A DNA stretch of 64,000 bases. Origin: Liolophura sinensis (taxonomy: Eukaryota; Mollusca; Polyplacophora; Chitonida; Chitonidae). Where the stretch lies: NCBI RefSeq assembly GCF_032854445.1, contig NC_088301.1, positions 19,339,808-19,403,807 on the forward strand, in the 5' to 3' direction. Shown here piece by piece: positions 25,101-37,300 of this stretch (positions are counted from its first letter, which is position 1; every line of letters begins with the position of its first letter). The notes under the pieces are model-generated. The model searched no databases and had not been told where the DNA came from. It worked only from the letters and a program-made list of their open reading frames with translations. Made by a program: the position numbers and the translations under genes.

Positions 25101-28100
25101 AAGGGAAAAAAGCCATAATTGGACAAAAATTCTGCACGCCTCCCCAGTAGGGGACTGTGTCTTTTAGCTGTGAGAATGCGCAGGGTTTAGACTGTGTGTC
25201 TCAAGCAACTGGGCATTCGACCCTCGCTTCCGCTCCCTTTCATTCATTGTCCATCAAAGGCGGCCCCCCAGATACGATGCATTTCCAAACACGTGTCCTG
25301 CCTTAATGCTGACAATGGTGAATTAATTTGCACACTGGGCGAACAGAGAAATTTTGCTCCACGTGAACAATAAAGCGACTGGGTGTGTTCCGGACAGAGA
25401 GGGCATGGGTATGGGGTTGTACCCCGTCAAGCTCTTAAGACAGGACGCACGGCCCAACACAGACAGCTGAGAGAGAAAAAAGCCAGCTACATTTGCCCTC
25501 TTAAACCGCTTCAATATCCCTTGCAATCTTACACAAGGACATTGGGGGAGGGGAGGAGCTTCACGTTACGGGCAACATGGTTGACAGCTATCCTCAATTT
25601 ATGACACAATACATGGGCTGTCCAGACGAGCGCTTCGATAACTAAGGGTTCATTATATCAGATTGCGCGTGACTAGATCCTCGCTGCAATGGAGCGTTGT
25701 TGGACGATACTTAGCATATGGTCTTCTATTATTTACATCGTGCATTGAAGGATTAATGCTTGGTCCATTCAGACTATAAGTGTACTGCTTCATTGATCTT
25801 GGCTTTATACAGAATAGCCTTTGTTAGCCGACAACAGTGGTTGAAATTCACTCATCCCATGATGCCCCCAAAATTGTGTGTGTGGAACCACAAAGCACCA
25901 TCCAGTTCATTTTTAGAACCACTAACATCCGACCATGGAATGTACACAGGAAGCCTCACAGAAAAGTAGATCAGCCAGCTCATTGTTTTCGAGCTTAAAT
26001 CTATTTCCACGCCCCCAGTTTGACCAGCTACTGTCAATGATGCATCGACCAGAGTAGAGAGAAAGTCGAAGGAGAGAGACTATAGGACAAAAAAAAGCTG
26101 AGCAAAACACAAAAAATACAGTGGCTGTATGAAACGAGAGTGAAAAGTGTAACGTTGTTAATTTCGCAAACCGTCCTTTAGGAATTGTACACATTTCAAA
26201 TCAGCTATCGCATTTATGGAGATTAGGAATTCTATTGCGGTATTTGGAAGGCGAATCTGCCATCACACTTTGCCCGTTCATATCAGGGCTACAATAAATC
26301 ATGCCGTTCGAGTTAAAAGAGCACTGGCGATAAGATCATTAATTGCTTGGTACTTGGACTGCATCGAAGACTGGCCACTTGCAGACTACTAGCACGGAGG
26401 GCGTTGATGATTCACAGCCGCCTTCTCCATTGAGCTTCAGGAGTCCGTGGCCTGTACAAACATCTCCTTCAAACCAATCTTGTCGCGCAGTGCCGGCGAC
26501 ACTGCCACTTTCAGATGTGACATGCAGATAAACAGGCTGGTGAATTGAGACCGAGGTATATCAAAATGTCCTCTTTACGCCTCATTACCAGCGCGGACAA
26601 AACCTGAGTTTGTTACCGTTGTAACCTGCACAGACAGAAACAATTAACATATGCTAAGACATTAGAACACATAAATCAGTCTCCAGCTCAGCGCTAGTTG
26701 ACGTTCGTGCGCTGGATAATTGGGTCAAGTAGTTGATCGAAAACATAAAAAAACTACACTCAATCACAAGGAATTATTACACATCGACATTAATTCCGGT
26801 TGTGCATCATGCCATACTTAACTAAGTAAATATTTGCATGGAACAGTAGCAATAGTAGCAAATGTTAAATCTGTCCTACCCACATAACCCAAGAAAAACT
26901 GTTACTGGTGCCCTACATATGTGAACTGAATGAATTTAAAAAATACCATTAGCACACATTTTACACGAGTTAGAACAATAACACATCATGTAGATTGGGG
27001 GTGGTTGTTTGTTTCCGCAGGGCTTGACATGTGGTTACATACGTCAAGTCGGCTCGTCTGAGCGAACTCGTGGGGTGAACGGGCGGTTGAGTGACGGGTA
27101 CAGGGGGCGTCAGTGACATGACGGGACAGGTGTTGGCCATCTGTATGCACGAGCACCTGTCCCCAGGCGTGTAGCTCGCCCCGCATTTACATGTATTACG
27201 TTATCAATCGTAACCAAACACAAAGGGTGTTACTATCCCTACCTCGGAGCAATGTTTTTAGAGGAGTATTCAAATTTTCACCCCATCGGATTTCCAAAGA
27301 GCACAAGTCCAAGTCCTCGTGTAGAGAGGTGTCACACTTGTTCTACGCAAAACACTCTTTTGTTCTAAGGAATAGGACTTTAACACATCAGATGGAATTA
27401 GGCAAAAGTAATGCATTTGTGGTTACAAACAAATACTGACTTAATACTGATGAGCGTAATTCCAGTATGAACAACTCAGTCAATACTTTGAGGAAAGAAA
27501 ACGGCTAACAATAAAGTGCAATAACAAAATGACAGTAGCTGCGACGATGTCAAAAGCACATAATGGTCGACAACAACAAGGACTCCTCATAGAGCTGCTC
27601 GTCACAGCTAATTAATTTACGGTCAGAGTCAGGAACACATAATCTACAACAATAAAACGGAGAGCACTTAATGGCATGAAAGAAAAGTACGGTACTTTGT
27701 AATAATACAAGTCAGTTGAATTCGGCCACAACATAACCGACAATGTCCTTAACTTTGCCTGCTGCACTTCACGCACTGGTCGAATTTAAGAGATACAACG
27801 TAAACATACATCCTTGGTCGATTTACCAAAGTGAAAGCAGGTGACTGTCTCGTGTGGCGCGTAATCTCCATTTGCGCAACGCCTTTGTTAGAGAGACAAA
27901 GAGCTGGAACATGGTGAAAATTTACACGGCGTGCACTATTACTTTACTCACTTACCTATCGATCAGAACCCATTATATCTGGAAACAAGGGGAGCGTTCA
28001 TTAATGGTTATCGCATAATCGGTATACTAATGAAGTCATAAGTCACGTGAACAAATGCAGAGAGTATCCCTTCAGGGCGAATCAACTTAAAATATATAAA

Positions 28101-31100
28101 TATTTTAGCCGAAGCAACGCGCTTGTCTCTGTCAAGGTCGCGTGTGGTATCACAGCGGTTTTCGGTCCCGATTTGCAAATGAGTCCTTTTTTTTTGCATT
28201 AAAAACCTATTTCCAAACGTTTCCATTTAATTTCGCCAGTTTACGTGAAAAAGAGCTGTAAGTTATTAATGATGCACTGATAGAACCACGGGTTATGAGG
28301 TTGTTTGGCGATTCTGATTGCTATTGGTGGTCTCCAGGCAAAAAATAGTGAATCTTGAATCAAGTTAGGACCAAGCCAAGCTACGCCGACTAGACGCTGT
28401 TTTGGTCTGCTAATTACACTCGCATCTGTCACAAACTGAATCAAAAATGGCGTAGTCAGAACGCAATATGCAGATTATTTGGCAAATTTGATTGGTGTGG
28501 TCAGAGGGAATATGGAAATGTGTGTAACTACATTGGAACGGTAGAAGAGAGAGTGGAGCTGCAGCCGTTGTAGTTCTGTTATACGACTCTGCCTCCATAC
28601 AGATACGATTGAGACCTCACCATCAGGTCAATTGGCTAGTAAGGGTCGACAAGAGTCCTCCTCTTGAGAAGAATGGGGCTCTTTAAGGGGACAAATAAAC
28701 TCCAAAGCCTTGGATGAATACAGGGCGCGGCGGTAAGCTGGCAGTGCCTTGTAGAACCCCTCGATAATCGTGATGTGTTGAGCAGAGCAGCCCCGAAGCT
28801 TGTCAGATTTAGGCAATTACAGATAAGCAATTTTATTAACCCGGAGCAGTGCCTCTCTAAACATGGCCCTAACAAGATTCCAAAAAAGTGAAAGTTCGCC
28901 GATAACAACCAAGCCTTAGCCACGGAACTTCGATTGGTCTATAGGTGACGAAATCTTGAAAGCTTATAGGCCGTGCAAAAGGCCTGGGAATTTGGGGTAT
29001 TTTTATCGTTCACATTTCGTAATACTCTTGAACAGCGACTAATCTGGCCTGGAAAGATGATAGAATATTTAACACCTTGACACGGTATGATTCGGTCCTC
29101 TTCATAAACCATAAACCAAAGGTACAGAAATGAACTTAGGAGTCAACATGAATCTATTCTTCCAAGAGCTCGGTGTACTATCTGGTCTTCACGCATTATC
29201 ACCTTAATGGCTTCCAATCAGACATTTGTATACCAGTTGTCAACCAAGATGGATGTTTCAGGTCGATAATCGCAAGGCCAAATCTCAAAACGTCGAATAA
29301 CACATATTACAAAAGAACTAAGCAAGTATATAAAGTACGAAATTAGGAGGGAATTATGTAAAGACAAGTGGTGATGCTTATCACTCGTTTGAACATTCAT
29401 TTGAAGCCATTTTTCATCTCGGAGACGTAAATGGTCGAGATTCGAACCCATGGGTAACTTGATGAAGCTAGCTGACGACTAATATTGGACCGGAGGCTCA
29501 TAGAGCTACAGGGAGTTCTAGCGTTGAGCTAATATTCTCCTCCAATATTCCCCGCACCAAAGCCACGAGTGTATGGGCTACCTTGTTCTTACTGTGATGA
29601 ATATGTATTACAGCTATAGCTTTCTATCAGGAAACACGGAAGGTTGACCCTTAAATCTATGACCGAAGCTCCGTGCCACTAGTGATTATACGCATTGACG
29701 TCAGTCATCACGTACCTTCATCAAGTCGGTGAAGCTGCGCTGTGTTTCGCCGAGTAGTGGTCGCTCGGCCACACAGCGCAATAAGGACACGGGTTGTGAC
29801 ATCATTACCGATGGCGAGAGACCCGGCTCTCCCAGCCTCGGCGTACGGCCCTTGTACGTTCATCAACATTCCACATAAAACAGCCCGGCGATAATTGCTT
29901 GTGCGCAATGATAGCGACGCAGGACGATAAATAAATCCAGCAAACAGATTGCGATTGGAAAGAAGAAGGGCGAACCTGTGTGGAAATATGTCACGCTGCT
30001 GGCTCAGCCACAATTTACACGTATCTTTTATTTGTGATCAGCCTAATAAGAATGCCATGTGCAAAAACGCTCTGAAGATAAATCGCCCAGACCGTGTTTG
30101 CACACAACACCACACTGTACATTATTAGGTCCATACCTCATTTACCTTGGCTTTATCAACACGGCACGCCGTACAGTGGGCTCTACAACAGCAACAGCTC
30201 GACTATCCATGGTAATTTTACATAGAATCCTAAGACGAAAAGCTTCTAGAACGTGAGCATACAGGAAAGTACTTCAGAACCATAATCTTGTTGAGAACGA
30301 GATTTCTAAAATTGCCATATTTAGACGTAAAGAGGGCTTAAGGCTGCCCAAAACTGGACACATCACCAACCTAACTGAAGCCATCTCGACCTGCCCGAAC
30401 AATCAAAACCCGACGCTGAACATAAACGGTGGTAAAATACGTGCATATTGTGTTTTCCTAATGGACACAATATAAACCACTGGAGTCTGTAAGACGCTCT
30501 TTTCTCTCCCACGCCCAAAAATCTTCTGGACGAGTGTTTCATTCCTGGTCAAATTAGCCAGATTTTCACTTCATTTTAGTTGGCTGTAGTGGAAATTGAT
30601 AGAAACCATTCAAGCGATCAGTTCCAAAACGAGGTCTTGATTAAAGACCGCAAGTAAATAAGCGTGATGGCGACCCTAGTTTTTCCAATCTGAGAGCACG
30701 AGTTCCATCTTCTATCGGCTGTCTTGTCTTTCTCTCTCTCTCCCCACTCGAATCTCCCCCAGCACTCTAACCGGTATATTATTGAGGGAGATTGATTCGC
30801 TTGTGGAAAAATCCCTCCCCACTCCTTCCTTGATCAACAAGACAAAACAGATAGCTCTACTAGAGAGCACAAGGTCAATGCCAACACCTCTATATTGCAT
30901 TTCGGTGTCGATACTGACGCGAGAGGCTGGCGCCTGGCTATGAAGATTTATGGTCATTACAACCTGTTCTTACCCTCATTCACAGCGGGCACAGTTTAAG
31001 AATATTTACAGTTCAGCCAACCAAAGCAAAGGGACACCACTACAAACCAGAATATGGTAATTATATAGGAGACATACATGTCCTATGCAGTGTAGACAAA

Positions 31101-34100
31101 AATTATGCTATGTATATCAGATACACAATACCAAAAGGTTGCCCGTTATCGCATGGCGCATAGCAGCTAAAAGTCACTAGAGTGACGGTGAAGACAGTGT
31201 ATCTCAAGCAGCTAAGATGGTCAAATTTGCATGTGTACTTATTTTAAGTTGTAGGCGGACTACGATGCTGTTGGGCATAGAGCACATTTTGTCCTTGACC
31301 CCTGCATTTTTTCTTAAAATATGCAGTCGTTTGTGTATTTCAAGCTCGTCCTTGCAAAACAGTTTTTAAGAAAAGGTGATAAAATGAGGAGCGTCGACTC
31401 AACAGCAAAAGTGAGTATTCTGCAAACCCCACTAAATTCTTGACCTGTTCACTGCAAGAAATAGGTTTGCACGGCAGCTGTTCAGATGTATGCAATGAAA
31501 ATTGTTGCCAGAGTGCACTATATACCACACAATCTGCACTTCTGTGAACCCCAGCATACATATACAGCAATGCGGACTGAAGCATCGGGCTGTATAATGC
31601 GTTAATCCAGCCAAAGCCGGGTACAAATAATGGCTGCTTATGCTTAACGAGGGCCACGAGGCCTTGAGGATACCGTCAGTCCAGCTTCGGGAGACAGGTA
31701 TAGGTAATATATGGCGGCTGTCTGTCGGTGAAACTTGGCCCGGTTTACCTGAAGGGTGCCCGGGTGGATAATAGATCGAGCCATAAACGAGGATGTTCCA
31801 AGCAGATAAATTATGATCAAGTGACAATAAATATCAATTATGGGCCGAGGCGATGCCGAAGTCTCAGTGCGGTGGTGGCGATGTTGTGAAAGTCACGGCG
31901 GTTCGTACTGAATTAGCCTTGGTGCGTTCCTCCATTACATTAGGAGGCAATATGTTACGTGTTGCAAACCATAAGTCAGGCGTAATAGTGCTCAAGATAA
32001 TTGGATTGGGTCTGATCGGAGACTGTGCTCAGCTGATCCCCAACATGTGCATAGCAGACCGTGCCGCTCATGCCTATATACTCAAGCCAAGGTCGTTTGC
32101 AGACTGTAGACTACTTGGGTTCTCCCACGCCAGCTTTGGGTCATGGGCAAGCTAGGTTATAAGGATATATACTTCCCGTGGTCAGGCTGGTCACTGGGTC
32201 CAAATACGGACCCGCCATGACCTTGATGGACGTGGACGATTCAGGATCGATCCTTAGTGTTCTGATTCCCGTGGAGCATTGCACACCTTAGACTCTACCT
32301 GGGCCTTAGTGGCAACTTAAGCGAGACGGTCGGTTGGCTACAGCTCAGTGACATCGACAAAAGCGACCTGCGCAAGGACGAGTCCAACTCTAATGCACCG
32401 GCGCAGCGCGACATTACCCTGGGAAGGTTTAATCAAGCCCCCTGATCTCCTGTCCAAATAATACGCATTTCGATTTGTATTGGTAAGGCAAATGTTAGCT
32501 GATAGTTAGACCTAGGAGCCATCAGTTAACATGGCGGCACCTAAGCCAAGCACGATCTCCGAGAGCAGTTAAGATGCTTGGTTACTCCCGAATGGATTCT
32601 CCGCCATTCCATCTGTCTTTCATGTTAAATTCATCAACCGAGATAATAACAGTGTCCATGGCGCTTGGAGATTGACACACGGGCAGTCTGCTTGTAGCTA
32701 TACGTGTAGCAATCGATGAACCGTGTAGAACGTTAGTGGAAATTTTCAGGGGTGTCGTCGAGGTTGCAGCTCGAGGGATGCGCCCAAAACACACATTTTG
32801 TAAGCCGAAAGAACAGAGAGAGGGAGCCCTCCAAAAAATCAGCTATTATCTAAGCCTCTATAATTCGGCTCGAGATTCGTTCCTTTGTGCTACTGGAGCA
32901 CAATTCCCCAACACTAATGAAGGTGAAAAACTATTTCAGCGCACAATGTTTGCCAGAAAATAATCTTTGATCGTCTTGTGATGAAAGACGCCAAGTCCAG
33001 GTAGCCAGAGGCGGCCTATGCGCCGCAATTCCGCCCAATAATTTATTTTTCCGTCCAGCTTTGTGAGTATTAAAATTGACAAAATTCCCCACACCATATA
33101 ACTAACAACTAAGGTGACATTCTCTGGGGAATACGACAGAAGTTTTTGTCAAAGATTCGCGGTATTAAGCGATTGAGCATGGTTCTGATTTAGGCGAACA
33201 GACCCCTCCTCGATGCACCTACTTTACACTGCGCGGTCCAGATTTTTTTTTTTTTGGTCTCACCGCTCGTGTGCTAGCTAGTCTCCCCGGGAACACTAGA
33301 CTGTCAAGTCCTATCGTGATGACAGGTTTCACAGTTAACAGGCCTGGCGATGACCTCGGGACTGAGTTAACCCCGTTATGGTGCGGAGATGCGCTTGGGA
33401 AAGCTGTCTGTGAGGCTGGCACCTTGGAGGAACACTGGCGTCAGACTGACTTCCATGGTGTCTCCGGATTAGATCCCGAGGTGTAGTAATCAAATAACGC
33501 TTATGGATGATGAAAAAGCACTGCATGAAGGCATCAGCAGAACACACGTCTTATCTTCACAGGGATGAAACAAGTGGCAATTCGGATAATAGCGAGTTTC
33601 GTCGACAAGAAGCCTGATTCTTCACAGTTTAGCACTGATGACTCGAAAGTGACTCTGTGAGGATTCTACCTTACTTTAACCTTGTCTCACCTTGAATAAA
33701 AAGGTGAAGACAACGTCTAAGAAATTTCCGACATTGCTGAGATGTGAAATCATTTCCTCTCTTATACTAAGCGTAAAGTAAATGAGCCTTAAGTGTAGCC
33801 TTAAAATATCCGGTAGGATCAACATACCTTAAGAAATAATGGGCCACGCCATTTTTTAATTAATGCTTTAAACATCCCAGTACACCTACACAAGTGAAGT
33901 GTATCTTCAGGTAGCAACGTAATTTTGGCCTTGTTTTTTTCTAAGATTTACTTGTCAAAAACAAATGATATACACGTGGATAGATGCGTATCTGTCGATT
34001 AATCAATGATGCTTAGCAACACTATTTCAGCACAGAAAGCTAAGTTATACATCTTGTTTTAAAGTATATACACATATATGTACGATAGTAATGCTACTGT

Positions 34101-34216
34101 AGAGTACCACTGATTAGGAATTTAAATTTAACTGAACTTTTTACAAAACGTATGTTCCAATTCATGGGGAGTGCAATTAAAAGAAGAGCTTAATGATGTG
34201 TAGCAATATTGGATTG
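19194..34216. other. long unique stretch with almost no transposons and no gene
   Basis: About 15 kb in which I recognise no SINE or MITE, apart from one weak repeat match at 29259-29339. Frames reach 124 codons (21364-21738, plus) and 113 codons (23904-24245, minus) without domain similarity. An A-rich tract lies at 19539-19577. TGACGTCA occurs at 29696-29703. A 10-bp perfect stem (GGGACAGGTG with CACCTGTCCC) lies at 27123-27163. It is the left part of a 21-kb transposon-poor interval and may be regulatory DNA; that is inference. Confidence 0.5.
29259..29339 (+). repeat. dispersed repeat, copy 1 (pair with 55.8 kb)
   Basis: About 70 percent similar by eye to 55808-55891 on the same strand. 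Shared blocks are CAGGTCRATARYCRCAAGGC near the start and GTATATAAAGTAC at the end. Differences in the first block are all transitions, the usual pattern of decayed repeat copies. The family is unknown to me; a SINE tail is possible. Confidence 0.45.
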
Positions 34217-34367
34217 ACAATAATACCTAAAATAAACTTCCCAATAAATCAGACAACTATATTAATGTATCGGTAACTTAATGCTGCCAGGCAACATTGG
34301 TTTTAGCGTTAATATCTAACATACACCTCCCAGTAAATCGAACACACAGTTGTAATGCAGCGGTATA
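34217..34367 (+). repeat. diverged 92-bp tandem duplication
   Basis: The segment beginning AATACCTAAAATAAACTTCC (34219) recurs about 92 bases later as AATATCTAACATACACCTCC. In both, CARTAAATCRRACA and a closing block ending CGGTA follow. Similarity is roughly 70 percent, so the duplication is old. Confidence 0.55.
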
Positions 34368-37300
34368 TGTTTCTAAATGCAGAGTACACGCTGCAGGCAT
34401 AACCTTCCTCCGTGATCAGCCCCCAGCCTCTGACACCTGCGCAGTCCGCTATAAGTAATTGCCCTGCATGGATACTTGACACAACAGCCTCCTACTTGTT
34501 AATTTCACCCTCACCTTGTAGTAATTAACAATCTGGGTAATCAGCGTGTGCTGGCTCGCTTCGACCACCGGTGAAGATTAGATAAGGTCACTTGTAAACA
34601 GTCAGTAAACTTGTGAATATTCTCTGTCAAAAACGGGCACTGGCCCTAAGTACATGGCTGCTGCTTCAAGATGGTTGCCACACACAAAGCAAGACTGGAG
34701 AGGAAAACGGAGAGGAAGGGAGAGAGAGAGGAAAACTGAGGAAAGCAGGAAGGGGGAGCCTACCAAGCCTCCAATATCTCATCTTGCGTAGGCAGACAAA
34801 ATCCAGCTTTTATCAATTTGATTAACACAGACGAGTGCATTATAATAAATCGGTGTTTGAAAATGTTTCTGCACATCCCATCTGTCGTCGGCAGCTGATG
34901 GGGCTGATGACGATATGGGGGAATTGCGGGTAGCAAGCTAAGATGCTGTCGGAGACAGTGTCATTGTTGATGCTAGTCGAAATAAAGAGATGCGAAAGCC
35001 AGGGTGTGGGACAGACGAGAGGACGACATTCGGGATTACAGTTTCGCCAGTCATCCCCTCTATACACTCGGCATGCCACGAGGACCACTTAACAGCTCCA
35101 GCACCAGCAACATTCATAAACAAAGCACGAAAAATCCCCATTAGATAATCCTCTGTTCCTACCCAATAACGATGCATGTTCGAACAAACAAAGATGACAT
35201 CAGAGCACAATCTGTCAGCCTCATTGCCCTTAACCTATTTGCATGATGAGGACGAAACTACGATGACATCTGAGTTTAGTCGCCCAGCTGCTGAACTGAT
35301 GCTGATAGAATCTTAGAGACCGAACGGAGATAGAGAAGGATGCGAAAGTAAGACATTTAACCATGGCCGATTCAACAAGGAAAAAAGACCATTTCAAATT
35401 CATAGACGCTTCAGAAAAATGGCTCTTCTGAATTGAATGAATGAATGATTATGTGGTGCCTTTCTTAAAACGGTGGTATACATATACTCAGCAAAAATAT
35501 AACATTTTATATTGTTTTCTCTCAATATTAAGTAACGTGTTAAGTCAACGATTAGTATAGTAAGTATTCACAATTAATTCTAGCTTCAATTTCCACTTCA
35601 TTTGGGCCACTTGATCTGAGGAAAACAATTTAATCGTAATAAAAATAAATAATTTGTGTGTGGAGGGAGGGGGGAGGGGGCATGTTTTAATATAGCATTT
35701 CGGTTTGTACATTTATATTTTTGTTGAGTGACGTACACTAACTATCATCGTGTATCCGGTCAAAAATAACCTTATATCCTTATATAAGAGCTTTATATCT
35801 ACCATGTGGGATTGAGTTGCGCATGAACAACCTTTAGGTTCAACAAAAGGTAAAGTGTTTCAGGAAAATACATGCATAATTTCGCCGCTGTATCTTGAAT
35901 TAACTATGAGTGTCCAGTTACGAATGACACTCTTGACCTGTGGCTCTAACAGGGCTAAGAGAGACGGACCCCTTGGGGCGGGGTTAACGCCCCTTCTCCA
36001 CGGATACCTGTGCCCACAAACAACTGTTAATGACACTTTAAAGATTGCCATCTTTGGCATCATAAATCAGCCTATTACAGATAGAAAAGGCGGCTTAGGC
36101 TATGTATTGTCACTTCAATTTTGGCCCTTTTCAAGTATAGCCGAGAAAGTATAGCTGGGACCGTCTGTCCTCAGTCCCTGATTGAACGGGTCCTGCTCAG
36201 CTGACGGCCCCAGAAAGAGGTCCATTGTGGATAAATTGTAAAGAAAACAACTCGAAGCAACAAGAGTGAAATTAGACGGGGGCGCTGGTGTAATTGCCTA
36301 GTGGTCAACCGACCCTGAGATGCGGAGGTTGGGAAAGGAGAGGGTGGGGATTAGGTACAACTCTTAGTACACTGCCGGTGATATAGCTACCATCTGACTT
36401 CCCGGGGAGTAACAGGCTCTGAACCCACAAATGTGAGATGCCCATCAGTAAGGCCAGATGCTAGGCAAGTCAGAATTCCGTACACCGGGCAAAGGATAGC
36501 CGCGTTGAATGGAACTGTCTATAGAAATGCCCAATTCGAAAGGCATGTAGTGATGTGATAATACTGCGACCTGGTTAAGAAAGACTTTTCGACAGGCACG
36601 ACCCACAAATTCGGCATTTTTTAATTTCTGGAGGGAAAACAGAAGCATCCCTTCACAACGCGTGACAAACTGGTCATTTTGGGGCAACTGCTCTCAGCCT
36701 AAGGAACAATCACCCGTTAGAAGTCGTGTTTACTATGAAAACGATTCGATTACCAACTGTTATTGTACATGGGACCAGGGCGATGGATTGGAAGGTCCCC
36801 TCCACCCGTGCCAGGGCTCACACGCTGTAAGGTCAAAATGGGGAGCTGTTCTGTTCGCGGCTAACCTCGCCTTAACACTGACATTCAGCTGAAATACGCA
36901 ACAACCCCATTAACACCTAAGCTAGGCATCGTAGGGGTATTCCCTTAGATTTCCATACCAAATCGAAAACGCACATATTGACATAGTCATCTCTCTACTC
37001 TCTCTCGCATTCCAGTCCATTTACCCCTGATGTGTGTTAAGTGCGCGGTCGTCAGAGCTGGCTGTGTCCGTTTTGACCACTGCTGAGCTGATATTTCCTA
37101 GTCACTATACGGGCCGCTGAACAGTTGAAATGTCATTTCGTGATGACCCATGCCCCGTTAGTTAGGCGCAAGGGGAACGCAAACATTTCATGCATATTAG
37201 GAAGTATGACTGGAGTCAGTGGGAAATGTCTTAAATTTAACGAGTGTAGCGCCAGGATGTAGCCTCATTCTGGGGAGTAGGGCCTTTACACCGGTGCCAA

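Noticed and set aside
25670-25680. TGACTAGATCC, identical to the first 11 bases of miR-279
   Set aside because: The following bases do not match miR-279 and no precursor hairpin can be drawn with the flanks. Several 11-base matches to the many known microRNAs are expected by chance.
27123-27163. Hairpin with a 10-bp perfect stem
   Set aside because: One or two such stems are expected by chance in 64 kb, and there is no second feature such as a T-run or small-RNA match.
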